This document shows positions 15,975-24,975 of a stretch of 64,000 nucleotides of DNA, in pieces. The notes under the pieces were generated by a model. That model was given only the letters and a program-made list of their open reading frames with translations. It made no database searches and was not told the DNA's origin. The position numbers and the translations under genes were made by a program. The stretch comes from Motilibacter rhizosphaerae (GTDB lineage Bacteria; Actinomycetota; Actinomycetes; Motilibacterales; Motilibacteraceae). The stretch's first letter is position 1; each line of letters begins with the position of its first letter. The stretch lies in the NCBI RefSeq assembly GCF_004216915.1, contig NZ_SGXD01000005.1, forward strand, positions 267,278 to 331,277. The letters are read 5' to 3'.

Positions 15975-17442
15975 CCTCCCACGTGTGGACGGGCTCGTTC
16001 GAGTGCATGAGCTCGGCGTAGCGCAGGGTCATGGCGCGCAGCGCCTCCGCCCGGTCGAGCCCGCGGGCCTCACCGGCGCGTACCTCCTCCACCTGCCACA
16101 CCGCGCCGTTGCGGCGTGAGGTGCAGCGCGCCTCGATGATCCCGAGGTAGTGGTCGCGCAGCGTCGGGTCGACGCAGAAGCGGTCGAGCCCGTCGTGGGC
16201 GAGCGGCAGCAGGTGGCGCAGCACGAGGTCGGTCGCCTTCAGCCGGCCCATCCCCGGCCAGGTCACCGAGGCCTCGATGCCCTCGCGCGCGCCGCGCAGG
16301 AAGTTGTCCTCGGCGACCGCGAACGGCATCCGCGACCAGACCGGCCGCTCCGCCTCGGCGAGCACCCGCGTGACCCCGTGGAAGAAGAGCGCGTTGGCGA
16401 CCATGTCGGCGACGGTCGGACCGGCCGGCAGCACGCGGTTCTCGACGCGCAGGTGCGGCTCGCCGTCCGCGACGGCGTAGACAGGGCGGTTCCAGCGGTA
16501 GACCGTGCCGTTGAGCAGGGAGAGCTCGGCCAGCTGGGGCGCGCCTCCCTCGTTCAGCACCGCCTGGGGGTCCTCGTCGTCGCACACGGGCAGCAGCGCG
16601 GGGAAGTAGCGGACGTTCTCCTCGAACAGGTCGAAGATCGAGGTGATCCAGCGCTCCCCGAACCACACGCGCGGCCGCACCCCCTGCGCCTTGAGCTCCT
16701 CGCTGCGGGTGTCCGTCGCCTGCTGGAACAGCGCGATCCGCGTCTCGGCCCAGAGCTGGCGGCCGAAGAGGTACGGCGAGTTCGCCCCCAGCGCGAGCTG
16801 GACCCCGCTCACCGCCTGGGCGGCGTTCCAGGTGCCCGCGAACGCCTCGGGGCGCACCTGGACGTGCACCTGGGCGCTGGTGCAGGCGGCCTCCGGCGCG
16901 ATCGAGTCCGCGAGGGCGCTCAGCTGCTCGGGACCCGTGATGGCGAGCTCGATGTCCTCCCCGCGGGAGAGCAGGATCTGCTCGTCGAGCAGGGCGTAGC
17001 GCGAGTCGTCCGACAGCGACGCGCGGCTCGCGTCCCGCTCCCCCAGCGTCGGCAGGACACCGACCGTGACGATGCGGGCACCGGTGACCCCCGCCCGCTC
17101 GTCCGCGCGGTTCAGCACCTCGCGCAGCTGGGCCTCCAGGTCGGCGGCGCTGCGCCCGTCGAGCCGGCGCGGCGGGACGTTGACCTCGATCGTGAACCGG
17201 CCGAGCTCGGTCTGGAACGACGGGTCGGCGATCTGCGCCAGCACCTCGCCGTTGCGCATGGCCGGCCGCCCGTCGGCGTCGACGAGGTTGAGCTCGACCT
17301 CGAGCCCGGTCATCGGCGACTCGTCGGCGAAGCGGTCCTCGGCGAGCATCCGCGCGAGCGCGTCCAGGTTGCCCCGCACCTTGTCGCGGTAGCGCCGGCG
17401 GTCCTCGCGGGTGAAGACGCGCTGCTCGACAGGCTTGCCCAC
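15961..17442 (-). CDS. Glutamate-cysteine ligase family (GCS2-type) protein
   Basis: The protein has 493 residues from GTG 17442 ([17 protein letters not shown]). The segments [16 protein letters not shown] and [14 protein letters not shown] match the ATP/glutamate site of carboxylate-amine ligases related to glutamate-cysteine ligase. Later segments [29 protein letters not shown] and [12 protein letters not shown] fit the large actinobacterial GCS2 family. Since actinomycetes mostly use mycothiol, the substrate may not be cysteine; the precise ligation reaction is open. It ends overlapping the dehydrogenase gene tail-to-tail. Confidence 0.75.
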   Translation of the reverse strand: MGKPVEQRVFTREDRRRYRDKVRGNLDALARMLAEDRFADESPMTGLEVELNLVDADGRPAMRNGEVLAQIADPSFQTELGRFTIEVNVPPRRLDGRSAADLEAQLREVLNRADERAGVTGARIVTVGVLPTLGERDASRASLSDDSRYALLDEQILLSRGEDIELAITGPEQLSALADSIAPEAACTSAQVHVQVRPEAFAGTWNAAQAVSGVQLALGANSPYLFGRQLWAETRIALFQQATDTRSEELKAQGVRPRVWFGERWITSIFDLFEENVRYFPALLPVCDDEDPQAVLNEGGAPQLAELSLLNGTVYRWNRPVYAVADGEPHLRVENRVLPAGPTVADMVANALFFHGVTRVLAEAERPVWSRMPFAVAEDNFLRGAREGIEASVTWPGMGRLKATDLVLRHLLPLAHDGLDRFCVDPTLRDHYLGIIEARCTSRRNGAVWQVEEVRAGEARGLDRAEALRAMTLRYAELMHSNEPVHTWEVSGG

Positions 17443-17553
17443 GGGCCCATGATCCCTGGCCGGACCGGTCCGTACCCCCTGCTGGGCGGGTGACCTGGCC
17501 GTACCGGCGCGCCGGGGCGGACTCTGTCGGTGGTGCTGCCTACGGTGCTGGGC

Positions 17554-18702
17554 ATGCGGCTGCTCCACACCTCCGACTGGCACCTCGGGCGCTCCTTCCA
17601 CCGCGAGGGCATGCTCGGGCCGCAGGCCGCCTTCGTCGACTTCCTCGTCGAGGTCGTCCGCGCGGAGCGGGTCGACGTGGTGCTCGTCGCCGGCGACGTC
17701 TACGACCGCGCGCTGCCGCCGGTGGACGCCGTCCGGCTGTTCGACGAGGCGCTCGCGCGGCTCACCGCCGCGGGCGCCGAGGTCGTGCTGCTGTCCGGCA
17801 ACCACGACTCGGCCTCGCGGCTCGGGTTCGGCTCGCGGCTGCTCGAGCGGGCGGGCGCGCACCTGCGCACCGACCCCGCCGCCGCCGGCCGCCCCGTGCT
17901 GCTGCACGACGAGCACGGCGACGTGGCGGTCTACCCGCTGCCCTACCTCGAGCCCGACGCGGTCGCCGGGGTCCTCGGCTGCGACGGCCGGGGCCACGAG
18001 GCGGTCCTCACGACCGCCCTCGGCCTGGTGCGCGCGGACCTCGCCACGCGGCCGGGCACCCGCTCGGTCGTCGCCGCCCACGCGTTCGTCACCGGCGGCG
18101 CGACCAGCGAGAGCGAGCGCGACATCAGCGTCGGCGGCGTCGGCTCGGTCCCGGTGGGGCTGTTCGCCGGGGTCGACTACGCCGCGCTCGGGCACCTGCA
18201 CGGGCCCCAGCAGCTCGCCCCCCACGTCCGCTACAGCGGCTCGCCGCTGGCCTACAGCTTCTCCGAGGCCACCCACGCCAAGTCCGTCACGCTGGTCGAG
18301 CTCGACGCTGGCGGGCTGGCCGGCACGACCGTGCTCCCCTGCCCGGTCCCCCGCCCGCTCGCGCGCCTCCGCGGCCGGCTCGCCGACCTGCTCGCCGACC
18401 CGTCGCTCGAGCGCCACGAGTCGTCCTGGCTGCAGGTCGTCCTCACCGACCCCGTCCGGCCGCGCGAGCCCATGGAGGCGCTCCGCGCGCGATTCCCCCA
18501 CGTGCTCGTGCTCGGCCTCGAGCCCGAGGGCGACCGCAGCGCTGCCGGAGCGTCGTACGCCGAGCGCGTCCGCGGGCGCAGCGACCTCGAGCTCGCCACG
18601 GGCTTCGTCGAGCACGTGCGCGGCAGCGCGCCGGACGCCGCCGAGACCGGGCTCCTGCGGGACGCCCTCGAGGCGGCCCGGCGCGACGAGGCGGCGGCGT
18701 AG
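17554..18702 (+). CDS. sbcD: SbcD, nuclease subunit of SbcCD (Mre11-type)
   Basis: The protein has 382 residues. Metallophosphoesterase motifs are in order: HTSDWHLG at the N-terminus, AGDVYDRAL, LSGNHDSASR, AAHAFVTGG and LGHLHGPQ. With SbcC it cleaves hairpins and processes DNA ends. The ATG at 17554 is preceded by TACGGT at a distance fitting a leaderless promoter. The stop TAG shares its G with the GTG start of sbcC, so the subunits are translationally coupled. Confidence 0.95.
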   Translation: MRLLHTSDWHLGRSFHREGMLGPQAAFVDFLVEVVRAERVDVVLVAGDVYDRALPPVDAVRLFDEALARLTAAGAEVVLLSGNHDSASRLGFGSRLLERAGAHLRTDPAAAGRPVLLHDEHGDVAVYPLPYLEPDAVAGVLGCDGRGHEAVLTTALGLVRADLATRPGTRSVVAAHAFVTGGATSESERDISVGGVGSVPVGLFAGVDYAALGHLHGPQQLAPHVRYSGSPLAYSFSEATHAKSVTLVELDAGGLAGTTVLPCPVPRPLARLRGRLADLLADPSLERHESSWLQVVLTDPVRPREPMEALRARFPHVLVLGLEPEGDRSAAGASYAERVRGRSDLELATGFVEHVRGSAPDAAETGLLRDALEAARRDEAAA

Positions 18703-21700
18703 TGCGCCTGCACTCCCTGACCGTGACCGCGTTCGGCCCCTTCGCCGGCACGGTCGAGCTCGACGTCGACGCCCTCCACGACGCCGGCCTCTTCCTGCTC
18801 TCCGGCCCGACGGGCGCGGGGAAGACGACCCTGCTCGACGCGGTCGTCTTCGCCCTGTACGGCGCCGTCCCCGGCGCCCGCCGGGCAGCCGGGCACCTGC
18901 GCAGCGACCACGCCGACGCCGGGGCCGCGCCGGAGGTGGTGCTGGAGCTGACCGTGCGCGGGAGGCGCCTGCGCGTACGCCGTCGTGCGGCCTGGGACCG
19001 GCCGAAGCGGCGCGGCACCGGAACCGTGCGCGAGCAGGCGCGCGTGTCCGTCGAGGAGCTGGGGTGCGACGGGCCGCAGGTGCTCTCCACCAGGCTCGAC
19101 GAGGCCGGCCACCTGCTGCGCGAGCTCGTCGGCATGACGCAGGACCAGTTCTGCCAGGTGGTGCTGCTGCCGCAGGGCGAGTTCGCGCGGTTCCTGCGCG
19201 CCGACGCCGACGAGCGCCGCGCCATCCTGCAGACGCTGTTCGGGACCGGCCGCTTCGCCGCCGTCGAGGCCTGGCTCGCCGAGCGCCGTCGGGCGACGGC
19301 CCGCCTCGTCGAGGAGCTGCAGGGCGAGCTCGAGGTGTCGCTCGGCCGCGTCGACCAGGCCGCGGGGGACGCCGCGCGCCATGGGGCGGCGGTCGCGGAC
19401 GACGCACCACCGGCTGCCGGCCCTGACGACACCGCTGGCGCTGCCGGCTCGCACGACCCTGCCGACACTGCCGACACTGCCGACACTGCCGGCGCTGGCG
19501 GCCCTGGAGACGGTGCCGGCGCTGACGGCGCCGACCCGGCCGCGGGCGCGCCGGACCCGCTGACCGCGGCGCAGGACCGCGTGCGCCGGCTCTCCGCGGC
19601 GGCGCGCGCGCAGGCGGACGCCGCCGTGGTCGAGCTGCGGGCCGCCCGCGACCGGGAGGCGGCGGCGCGTGCGCAGGCCGGGGACGCGGCGCAGCTCGCC
19701 GCGGACACGGCCGACGCGCAGGAGCTGGAGCGCCGCCGGGGCGCCCTGGCCGCGGCAGCGGTGGAGCGGCCGCGCTGGACCGCGGAGCGCGCGGCCGCGC
19801 TGCGGGCCGCGCCCGTCGCGGGGCTCCTGCCGGTGGCGGCGGCGGCCGAGCGGGCCGCGTCGACCGCCGGTCGCGCACGGGACGCGGTGCGCCGCGAGCT
19901 CCCCGGGCCACTGCGCGGGCAGCCGTCTCCGGCGCTCGGGGACCTGCTGGCGGCGACGCGCGGGGAGCTCGCGGTCCTCGAGCAGCTCATGGCGGAGACC
20001 GCGCCGACGCGCTGGGCCAGCGACCTCGCCCGGCTGACCTCGACCGTCGCCGCCGAGCGCGCCGCCGTGGACGCCGCGGGCCTGCGCCGCGACGCACTCC
20101 CCCAGCGGCGCGCCCTGCTCGCCGCGGCCCTCGACGCCGCTGCGGCCGCAGCCGCGGAGGAGCCCGCCCTCGAGCGCGAGCTCGCCGCGGCGCGCGCCGC
20201 CCGGTCCGCCGCGGACGAGGCCGCAGTGCTCGCCACGCAGCTGACTGCCGCCGCGACCCGGGCCCAGGACCTCCGGGGCCGGGGGCTCGACGCCAAGGAG
20301 GCCTGGCTCGCCGCGCGCAGCCGTCGCCTGGACGCGATGGCCGCGGAGCTCGCGGCCGGGCTGCTGCCCGGGGACCCGTGCCCGGTGTGCGGCTCGGCAG
20401 AGCACCCGGCCCCAGCGCTCGGGGGCGCGGACGCCGCGGTGGACGAGGAGCGCGCGCGGCGCTCCGCCGACGCGGCCGAGGCCCGCGCGGCTGCCGCAGC
20501 CGAGCAGGAGGCCGGGCTGCGCGCCCGCGCCGCCGCCGCCGCAGCCCGGGCAGGGGACGACCCGGCGGTGCTCGCCGCCCGCTGCACCGGGCTCGAGGCG
20601 CGCTGGGTCGCCTCCCGCACCGCCCGCGAGGAGGCCGCCCGCTCGCGCGCCGCGCTCGACGCGCTGGCCGAGGAGGAGCGGAGCACGTCGGCAGAGGTGC
20701 TGCGGGCGACCGGCGCGCTCGCGGGGCTGGAGGCGGAGCTGGCGGCGCTCGGGCGCGAGCGGGCGGCGGCGGAGGAGCGGCGTACCGCGGCGAGGGGCGA
20801 GGACCCCGACGTCGAGCAGCGCCACGCGCGGCTCGGCGACCTCGTCCACCGCGTCGAGCGCGTGCTCGACGCGGAGCGGCAGGCGGAGGCGACCGCGGCA
20901 CGGGCCGCCGCCGCCCGCGAGGAGGCCGAGCAGGCCGCGACGGCCGCCGGGTTCCCGGACGCGGCAGCCGCAGCAGCGGCGTCGCTCCCGCCGGCGGAGC
21001 TGGCCGCCCTCGAGACCCGGCTCCAGGCCCTGGACCGGGAGGAGGCCGCCCTGGCCGAGCGGCTCGCCGAGCCGCGCTTCTCGGGAGGCCGCCTCGAGGC
21101 CCTGCTCGGCGGCGACCCGGAGGCGCCGGCCCGCGAGCTGGCCGCGGCCACGGAGGAGCTCGCGCGGGCCGCAGCCGCCCTCGAAGGGGCGGTCGCGGCC
21201 CAGGGCCTGGCGAGCCGGCGGGCGGTCGAGCTCGAGGGGCTCGTCCTCGAGGTCGACGACCGGGTGGAGCGGCTGCGCCCCGCCCAGTCCGACGCGGTGC
21301 TGGCCGAGCGCCTCTCCCGGCTCGTCGAGGGCGCCGGAGGCGACAACGCCCTGCGCATGCGGCTGTCCGCCTACGTCCTCGCGGCGCGCCTCGAGCAGGT
21401 CGCCGAGGCGGCCACCGAGCGGTTGCAGCGGATGTCCAGCGGGCGCTACTCCCTGGTCCACAGCGACGGCGCCGGTGCGGGCCGGGGCCGGGCCGGCCTG
21501 GGGCTCCAGGTCGTCGACGCGTGGACCGGCGTCGCCCGCGACCCCGGCACCCTGTCCGGCGGCGAGGCCTTCACGGCCTCCCTCGCGCTCGCGCTCGGGC
21601 TGTCCGACGTCGTGACCGCGGAGGCCGGCGGCGCCGTCATCGAGACCCTCTTCGTCGACGAGGGGTTCGGCTCGCTCGACGAGGACACCCTCGACGAGGT

Positions 21701-21920
21701 CCTCGACGTCCTCGACGGCCTGCGCGAGGGCGGGCGCGCCGTCGGCGTCGTCAGCCACGTCGCCGAGCTGCGCGCCCGGGTGCCCGTCCAGGTGCTCGTG
21801 GACAAGGGGCGCCAGGGCTCGTCGGTCTCGGTCACGGGGCTGGTCCCCCGCGGGCCCGGAGCGGCGCCCGCCGGCGATCGCGCTTCAGCAGGCGCCGCTG
21901 GGAGCAGGACAGCAGCGTGA
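18702..21920 (+). CDS. sbcC: SbcC, ATPase subunit of SbcCD (Rad50-type)
   Basis: The protein has 1072 residues. Walker A is SGPTGAGKTTLLDAV near residues 33-47. Long Ala/Glu/Arg coiled coils flank a zinc hook CPVC (GDPCPVCGSAEHP) near the middle. The ABC signature is LSGGEAFTASLALALG and Walker B is ETLFVDEGFGSLDEDTL. An insertion of about 50 residues rich in Ala, Asp, Gly and Pro, with a threefold ADT repeat (DNA 19461-19488), interrupts the first coiled-coil arm. The end overlaps the next start (GTGA). Confidence 0.95.
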   Translation: MRLHSLTVTAFGPFAGTVELDVDALHDAGLFLLSGPTGAGKTTLLDAVVFALYGAVPGARRAAGHLRSDHADAGAAPEVVLELTVRGRRLRVRRRAAWDRPKRRGTGTVREQARVSVEELGCDGPQVLSTRLDEAGHLLRELVGMTQDQFCQVVLLPQGEFARFLRADADERRAILQTLFGTGRFAAVEAWLAERRRATARLVEELQGELEVSLGRVDQAAGDAARHGAAVADDAPPAAGPDDTAGAAGSHDPADTADTADTAGAGGPGDGAGADGADPAAGAPDPLTAAQDRVRRLSAAARAQADAAVVELRAARDREAAARAQAGDAAQLAADTADAQELERRRGALAAAAVERPRWTAERAAALRAAPVAGLLPVAAAAERAASTAGRARDAVRRELPGPLRGQPSPALGDLLAATRGELAVLEQLMAETAPTRWASDLARLTSTVAAERAAVDAAGLRRDALPQRRALLAAALDAAAAAAAEEPALERELAAARAARSAADEAAVLATQLTAAATRAQDLRGRGLDAKEAWLAARSRRLDAMAAELAAGLLPGDPCPVCGSAEHPAPALGGADAAVDEERARRSADAAEARAAAAAEQEAGLRARAAAAAARAGDDPAVLAARCTGLEARWVASRTAREEAARSRAALDALAEEERSTSAEVLRATGALAGLEAELAALGRERAAAEERRTAARGEDPDVEQRHARLGDLVHRVERVLDAERQAEATAARAAAAREEAEQAATAAGFPDAAAAAAASLPPAELAALETRLQALDREEAALAERLAEPRFSGGRLEALLGGDPEAPARELAAATEELARAAAALEGAVAAQGLASRRAVELEGLVLEVDDRVERLRPAQSDAVLAERLSRLVEGAGGDNALRMRLSAYVLAARLEQVAEAATERLQRMSSGRYSLVHSDGAGAGRGRAGLGLQVVDAWTGVARDPGTLSGGEAFTASLALALGLSDVVTAEAGGAVIETLFVDEGFGSLDEDTLDEVLDVLDGLREGGRAVGVVSHVAELRARVPVQVLVDKGRQGSSVSVTGLVPRGPGAAPAGDRASAGAAGSRTAA

Positions 21921-22531
21921 GCCCCTCCACCGCGCACCCGCAGCACGAGCACGACCCGGTGCACTCCAGCCTCGTCCACCCCGAACCCGTGCACGTCCTC
22001 TCCGCGCAGTCCGAGGGCGCGGTCGACCAGCCGGCCCCCGGCGAGCTGCCCTACGCCGCGGTGGACGTGGATGGCGTGCTCGCCGACGTCCGCCACCGGC
22101 TGCCGCACCTGCAGCACCGGCCGAAGGACTGGGACGCGTTCTTCGCCGCGGCGCCCGACGACCCCCTGCTCCCGGAGGGCGAGGCCGTCGCCCGGCGGCT
22201 CGCCGAGGACCACCGGATCGTCTACCTCACTGGCCGGCCCGAGCGCTGCCGGCGCGACACCGAGGCCTGGCTGCAGCAGCACGGGCTGCCCGAGGGCAGG
22301 CTCGTCATGCGCCGCCAGGGCGACCGCCGCCCGGCCCGGGTCACCAAGGTCGAGCTGCTGCGCCGGCTGATCCAGGAGGCCCCCGTCGACGTGCTCGTCG
22401 ACGACGACGTGGAGGTGCTGGAGGCGGCGCGCACGGCGGGATTCGCCGTGCTCCCCGCCGACTGGATGCCGCGCGCCCTCGACGAGCAGCTCACGCTCGC
22501 CGACGCCCAGCAGACGGAGGGCCGGACCTGA
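21917..22531 (+). CDS. HAD-superfamily phosphatase-like protein
   Basis: The protein has 204 residues from GTG 21917, overlapping the sbcC stop. After about 45 disordered His/Pro-rich residues comes the HAD nucleophile motif DVDGVLADV, then YLTGRPERCRRDTEAWL and DDDVEVLEAAR as acidic motif III. This order resembles the 3'-phosphatase domain of polynucleotide kinases. Coupling to sbcCD suggests DNA end processing, an inference from context only; a nucleotide or small-molecule phosphatase is also possible. Confidence 0.75.
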   Translation: MSPSTAHPQHEHDPVHSSLVHPEPVHVLSAQSEGAVDQPAPGELPYAAVDVDGVLADVRHRLPHLQHRPKDWDAFFAAAPDDPLLPEGEAVARRLAEDHRIVYLTGRPERCRRDTEAWLQQHGLPEGRLVMRRQGDRRPARVTKVELLRRLIQEAPVDVLVDDDVEVLEAARTAGFAVLPADWMPRALDEQLTLADAQQTEGRT

Positions 22532-22551
22532 TCCTCCGGGCTGCCCGGGAC

Positions 22552-23400
22552 CTACCCTGCGCTCGCCGGCACGGTGGCCGGCGCCACGGGCTCGACCACG
22601 CTCGGAGGAGCCGACCGACCGCGGAGCAGCCGGGGCACGCCCAGCACCGCCAGGGCGGAGACCGCGAGGAGGACCTCGCTGACCGCCCCGTCCGCCCAGT
22701 AGTGGTTGCCGGTCACCACGACGACGAGCGACATCGTCACCGGGTGGACCAGCCCGAGCCAGCGCCACCGGGAGCGCCAGAGCACGACGACGGTCAGGCC
22801 CACGAGCGTCGACCACAGGACGTGGATGGAGGGCATCGCCGCCAGCTGGCTCGCCGCGCCGAGGCCGCCGGGACCGTAGACCGTCTCGCCGTACTCCGTG
22901 CCGAGGTCGACCACCAGGTGGCCCGGCAGCAGCCGTGGCGGAGCGACCGGTACGACCTGCACGGCCGTCGCGAGCAGCGTGGCAACGATGATGAGCCGAC
23001 GCAGCCGCGCGTAGGCGCTGCGGTGGTACCACCACGTCCAGGCCAGGCAGATGGTGAGCACGGTGAAGTGCCCGTAGATGTAGTACGCGTCGGCCGCGTG
23101 CGCGAGCAGCGGCGTCCCCGACACCGGGCGCTGGACCCAGGCCTCGCTCGGCAGGTGCAGGGCGCGCTCGGCCGACCAGATGTCCTGGCCGCGGCGTACC
23201 GCTCCGCGCTCGTCGTGCAGCGTGTAGGCCCCCACGAGCATCCAGACGCCGTACAGCCCGACCATGACGGCGCACTCCCGGGCCGCGAGCGCGCCGATGC
23301 GCGCCCACCTCCACGGGAGCAGCGCCAGCGCGAGCCCGAGCAGCGCCCAGGCGGCGCACAGCTCGGCGGCCGTCCGCCAGCCGAAGCTCAGGTGGAACAC
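22552..23400 (-). CDS. PAP2-superfamily membrane phosphatase/transferase
   Basis: The protein has 282 residues with about six membrane segments. The PAP2-type residues are seen in AMPSIHVLWSTLVG (SxxH-like) and GNHYWADGAVSEVLL (final H in a membrane segment). The arrangement with an early YYIYGHF resembles inositol-phosphoceramide-synthase-like PAP2_3 proteins. It lies 26 bases after the FAD oxidoreductase of the phenolic-lipid-type operon and may act on the lipid product or on a prenyl or phospholipid phosphate. GTG 23400 is the best start after the upstream gap. Confidence 0.8.
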   Translation of the reverse strand: MFHLSFGWRTAAELCAAWALLGLALALLPWRWARIGALAARECAVMVGLYGVWMLVGAYTLHDERGAVRRGQDIWSAERALHLPSEAWVQRPVSGTPLLAHAADAYYIYGHFTVLTICLAWTWWYHRSAYARLRRLIIVATLLATAVQVVPVAPPRLLPGHLVVDLGTEYGETVYGPGGLGAASQLAAMPSIHVLWSTLVGLTVVVLWRSRWRWLGLVHPVTMSLVVVVTGNHYWADGAVSEVLLAVSALAVLGVPRLLRGRSAPPSVVEPVAPATVPASAG

Positions 23401-23426
23401 CCGACGGACCCTACCTCGCGGTGCGC

Positions 23427-24458
23427 TCAGGCCAGGGCGCCGACGACCCGCTCGAAGACCCGCGGCAGGCGCGCCGCGGCCGGCACGAGCGCCGACCGGA
23501 CGGGTGGGACGCGGGAGGCGGAGAGCAGCCCGAGGGTGAGGACCCGCGTGCGGCGCGTGCTCCGGGCAGCCCGCGCGGCGTACGCCTCCGCCTCGTCGCG
23601 CACCAGGCAGCGCACCAGCTCGCCCGCCCCGCGCAGGCCGACGGCGATGCCCTCGCCGGTGAGCGCGTCGACGTAGCCCGCTGCGTCGCCCGCGAGCAGC
23701 ACCCGGCCGGCGCGCAGGTCGCTGGCGCCCTGGCGCAGCGGGCCGGCGCCCCGGACGGGGCCGCCGACCGCGTCGCCCAGCCGGGCCCGCAGCGCGGGGA
23801 AGCCCGCGAGCAGCTCGTCGTAGCCGCGGCCGCTGCGCGTGCTGAGCAGCGCGACGCCGACGAGGTCCGGCCCCACGGGAGTGACGTACGCCTCGGCCCC
23901 CGCCGTCCACGACACCTCGACCTCGTCGCTCCAGGGGGCGAGGGCGTAGTGCCGCCGCAGCCCGTAGCGCGCCGGGCCCCGCTCGGGCGCCGCGAGCCCG
24001 AGCGAGCGGCGCAGCGGGGAGTGCAGGCCGTCCGCGGCGACGGCCCAGCGCGCGCGGACGCCACCGGCGCGGACGTCGTCCGCGGTCTGCTCGACGGCGT
24101 CCACCCGCAGCTGGCGCAGCTCGACCCCGCACTCCAGCGTCCGCGCGCGCAGGGCGCGGGAGAGCTCCAGGCGCCGCACGCCGCGCCCGGTCCCGCCACG
24201 GAAGCGGGCGGAGGCGCGCACCGACCCGTCTGCCGTGAGGTACGCGATGCCGCCGATCGCGCACCCCTCGGGGTCCGCGCCGAGCGCCTGGACGAGCCCC
24301 AGCGCCGTCGGCATCAGCCCCTCGCCGCACGCCTTGTCGACGGGGTACGCCCGCTGCTCGGCCACGACGACCCGCATCCCGGCCTCGGCGGCGAGCACGG
24401 CCGTGCCCAGCCCGACGGGGCCGCCGCCGACGACGAGGAGGTCGACCGGAGCGCTCAT
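23427..24458 (-). CDS. FAD-dependent oxidoreductase (geranylgeranyl-reductase/SrsC-like)
   Basis: The protein has 343 residues. It has the FAD-binding GGGPVGLGTAVLAAEAG near residue 12, KACGEGLMP, AADGLHSPLRRSLGL and LLAGDAAGYVDALTGEG. These are hallmarks of group A flavoprotein hydroxylases and geranylgeranyl-reductase-type enzymes. It starts one base after the methyltransferase stop and is third in the operon behind a type III polyketide synthase, the position of the flavoprotein hydroxylase SrsC in Streptomyces griseus. By analogy it may hydroxylate or reduce a lipid-phenol intermediate. Confidence 0.85.
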   Translation of the reverse strand: MSAPVDLLVVGGGPVGLGTAVLAAEAGMRVVVAEQRAYPVDKACGEGLMPTALGLVQALGADPEGCAIGGIAYLTADGSVRASARFRGGTGRGVRRLELSRALRARTLECGVELRQLRVDAVEQTADDVRAGGVRARWAVAADGLHSPLRRSLGLAAPERGPARYGLRRHYALAPWSDEVEVSWTAGAEAYVTPVGPDLVGVALLSTRSGRGYDELLAGFPALRARLGDAVGGPVRGAGPLRQGASDLRAGRVLLAGDAAGYVDALTGEGIAVGLRGAGELVRCLVRDEAEAYAARAARSTRRTRVLTLGLLSASRVPPVRSALVPAAARLPRVFERVVGALA

Positions 24459-24459
24459 C

Positions 24460-24975
24460 TCAGGCCAGCGACGCGAGCGCGCGCTCCTCGGCGCGCAGGC
24501 GCACCGCGAGCAGCGGGAGGTTGAGCAGGGTGAAGGCGGCAGCGGTGATCCACGCGGAGCGGACCAGCGGCAGCGCGAGCCCCTCGACGACGACCGCGAC
24601 GTAGTTGGGGTGCGCCAGCCAGCGGTACGGGCCGCCCGACACGCGCGCGAGCCCCGGCACGACGATGACGCGGGTGTTCCACTGCCGCCCGAGCGTGCGG
24701 ATGCACCACCAGCGCAGGGCCTGGGCGAGGACGACGAGCGCGAGGCACGTCCAGCCGAGGGCGGGCACGAACGAGCGGTGCAGCAGCCCCGCCTCGAGCA
24801 GGCAGGCGGCGAGCAGGCCGGTGTGCAGCGTCACCATGAACGGCCAGTGCCCCTGGCCGCTCTCCCGCCCGCCCTGGGACAGGCTCCAGCGCGCGTTGCG
24901 GGTGGCCACGACGAGCTCGGCGAGCCGCTCCAGCGCGACGGCGAGGACGAGCACGACGTACCAGGCCATGCTCAC
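24460..24975 (-). CDS. Isoprenylcysteine carboxyl methyltransferase-family membrane methyltransferase (SrsB-like)
   Basis: The protein has 171 residues with about five membrane segments. The C-terminal RVSGGPYRWLAHPNYVAVVVEG is the SAM-binding GPY-R-HPNY signature of ICMT-type methyltransferases, preceded by the RWWCIRTLGRQWNTRV segment. GTG 24975 overlaps the polyketide synthase stop (GTGA); an ATG two codons later is an alternative. The Streptomyces SrsB enzyme of the same family O-methylates phenolic lipids, which fits this gene order. Confidence 0.9.
   Translation of the reverse strand: MSMAWYVVLVLAVALERLAELVVATRNARWSLSQGGRESGQGHWPFMVTLHTGLLAACLLEAGLLHRSFVPALGWTCLALVVLAQALRWWCIRTLGRQWNTRVIVVPGLARVSGGPYRWLAHPNYVAVVVEGLALPLVRSAWITAAAFTLLNLPLLAVRLRAEERALASLA

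Noticed and set aside
17490..22531. Long Arg/Pro/Ala-rich frames overlapping sbcC, sbcD and the operons further right
   Set aside because: Typical of high-GC alternative frames: no motifs, extreme composition, and overlapped by genes with complete catalytic motifs.
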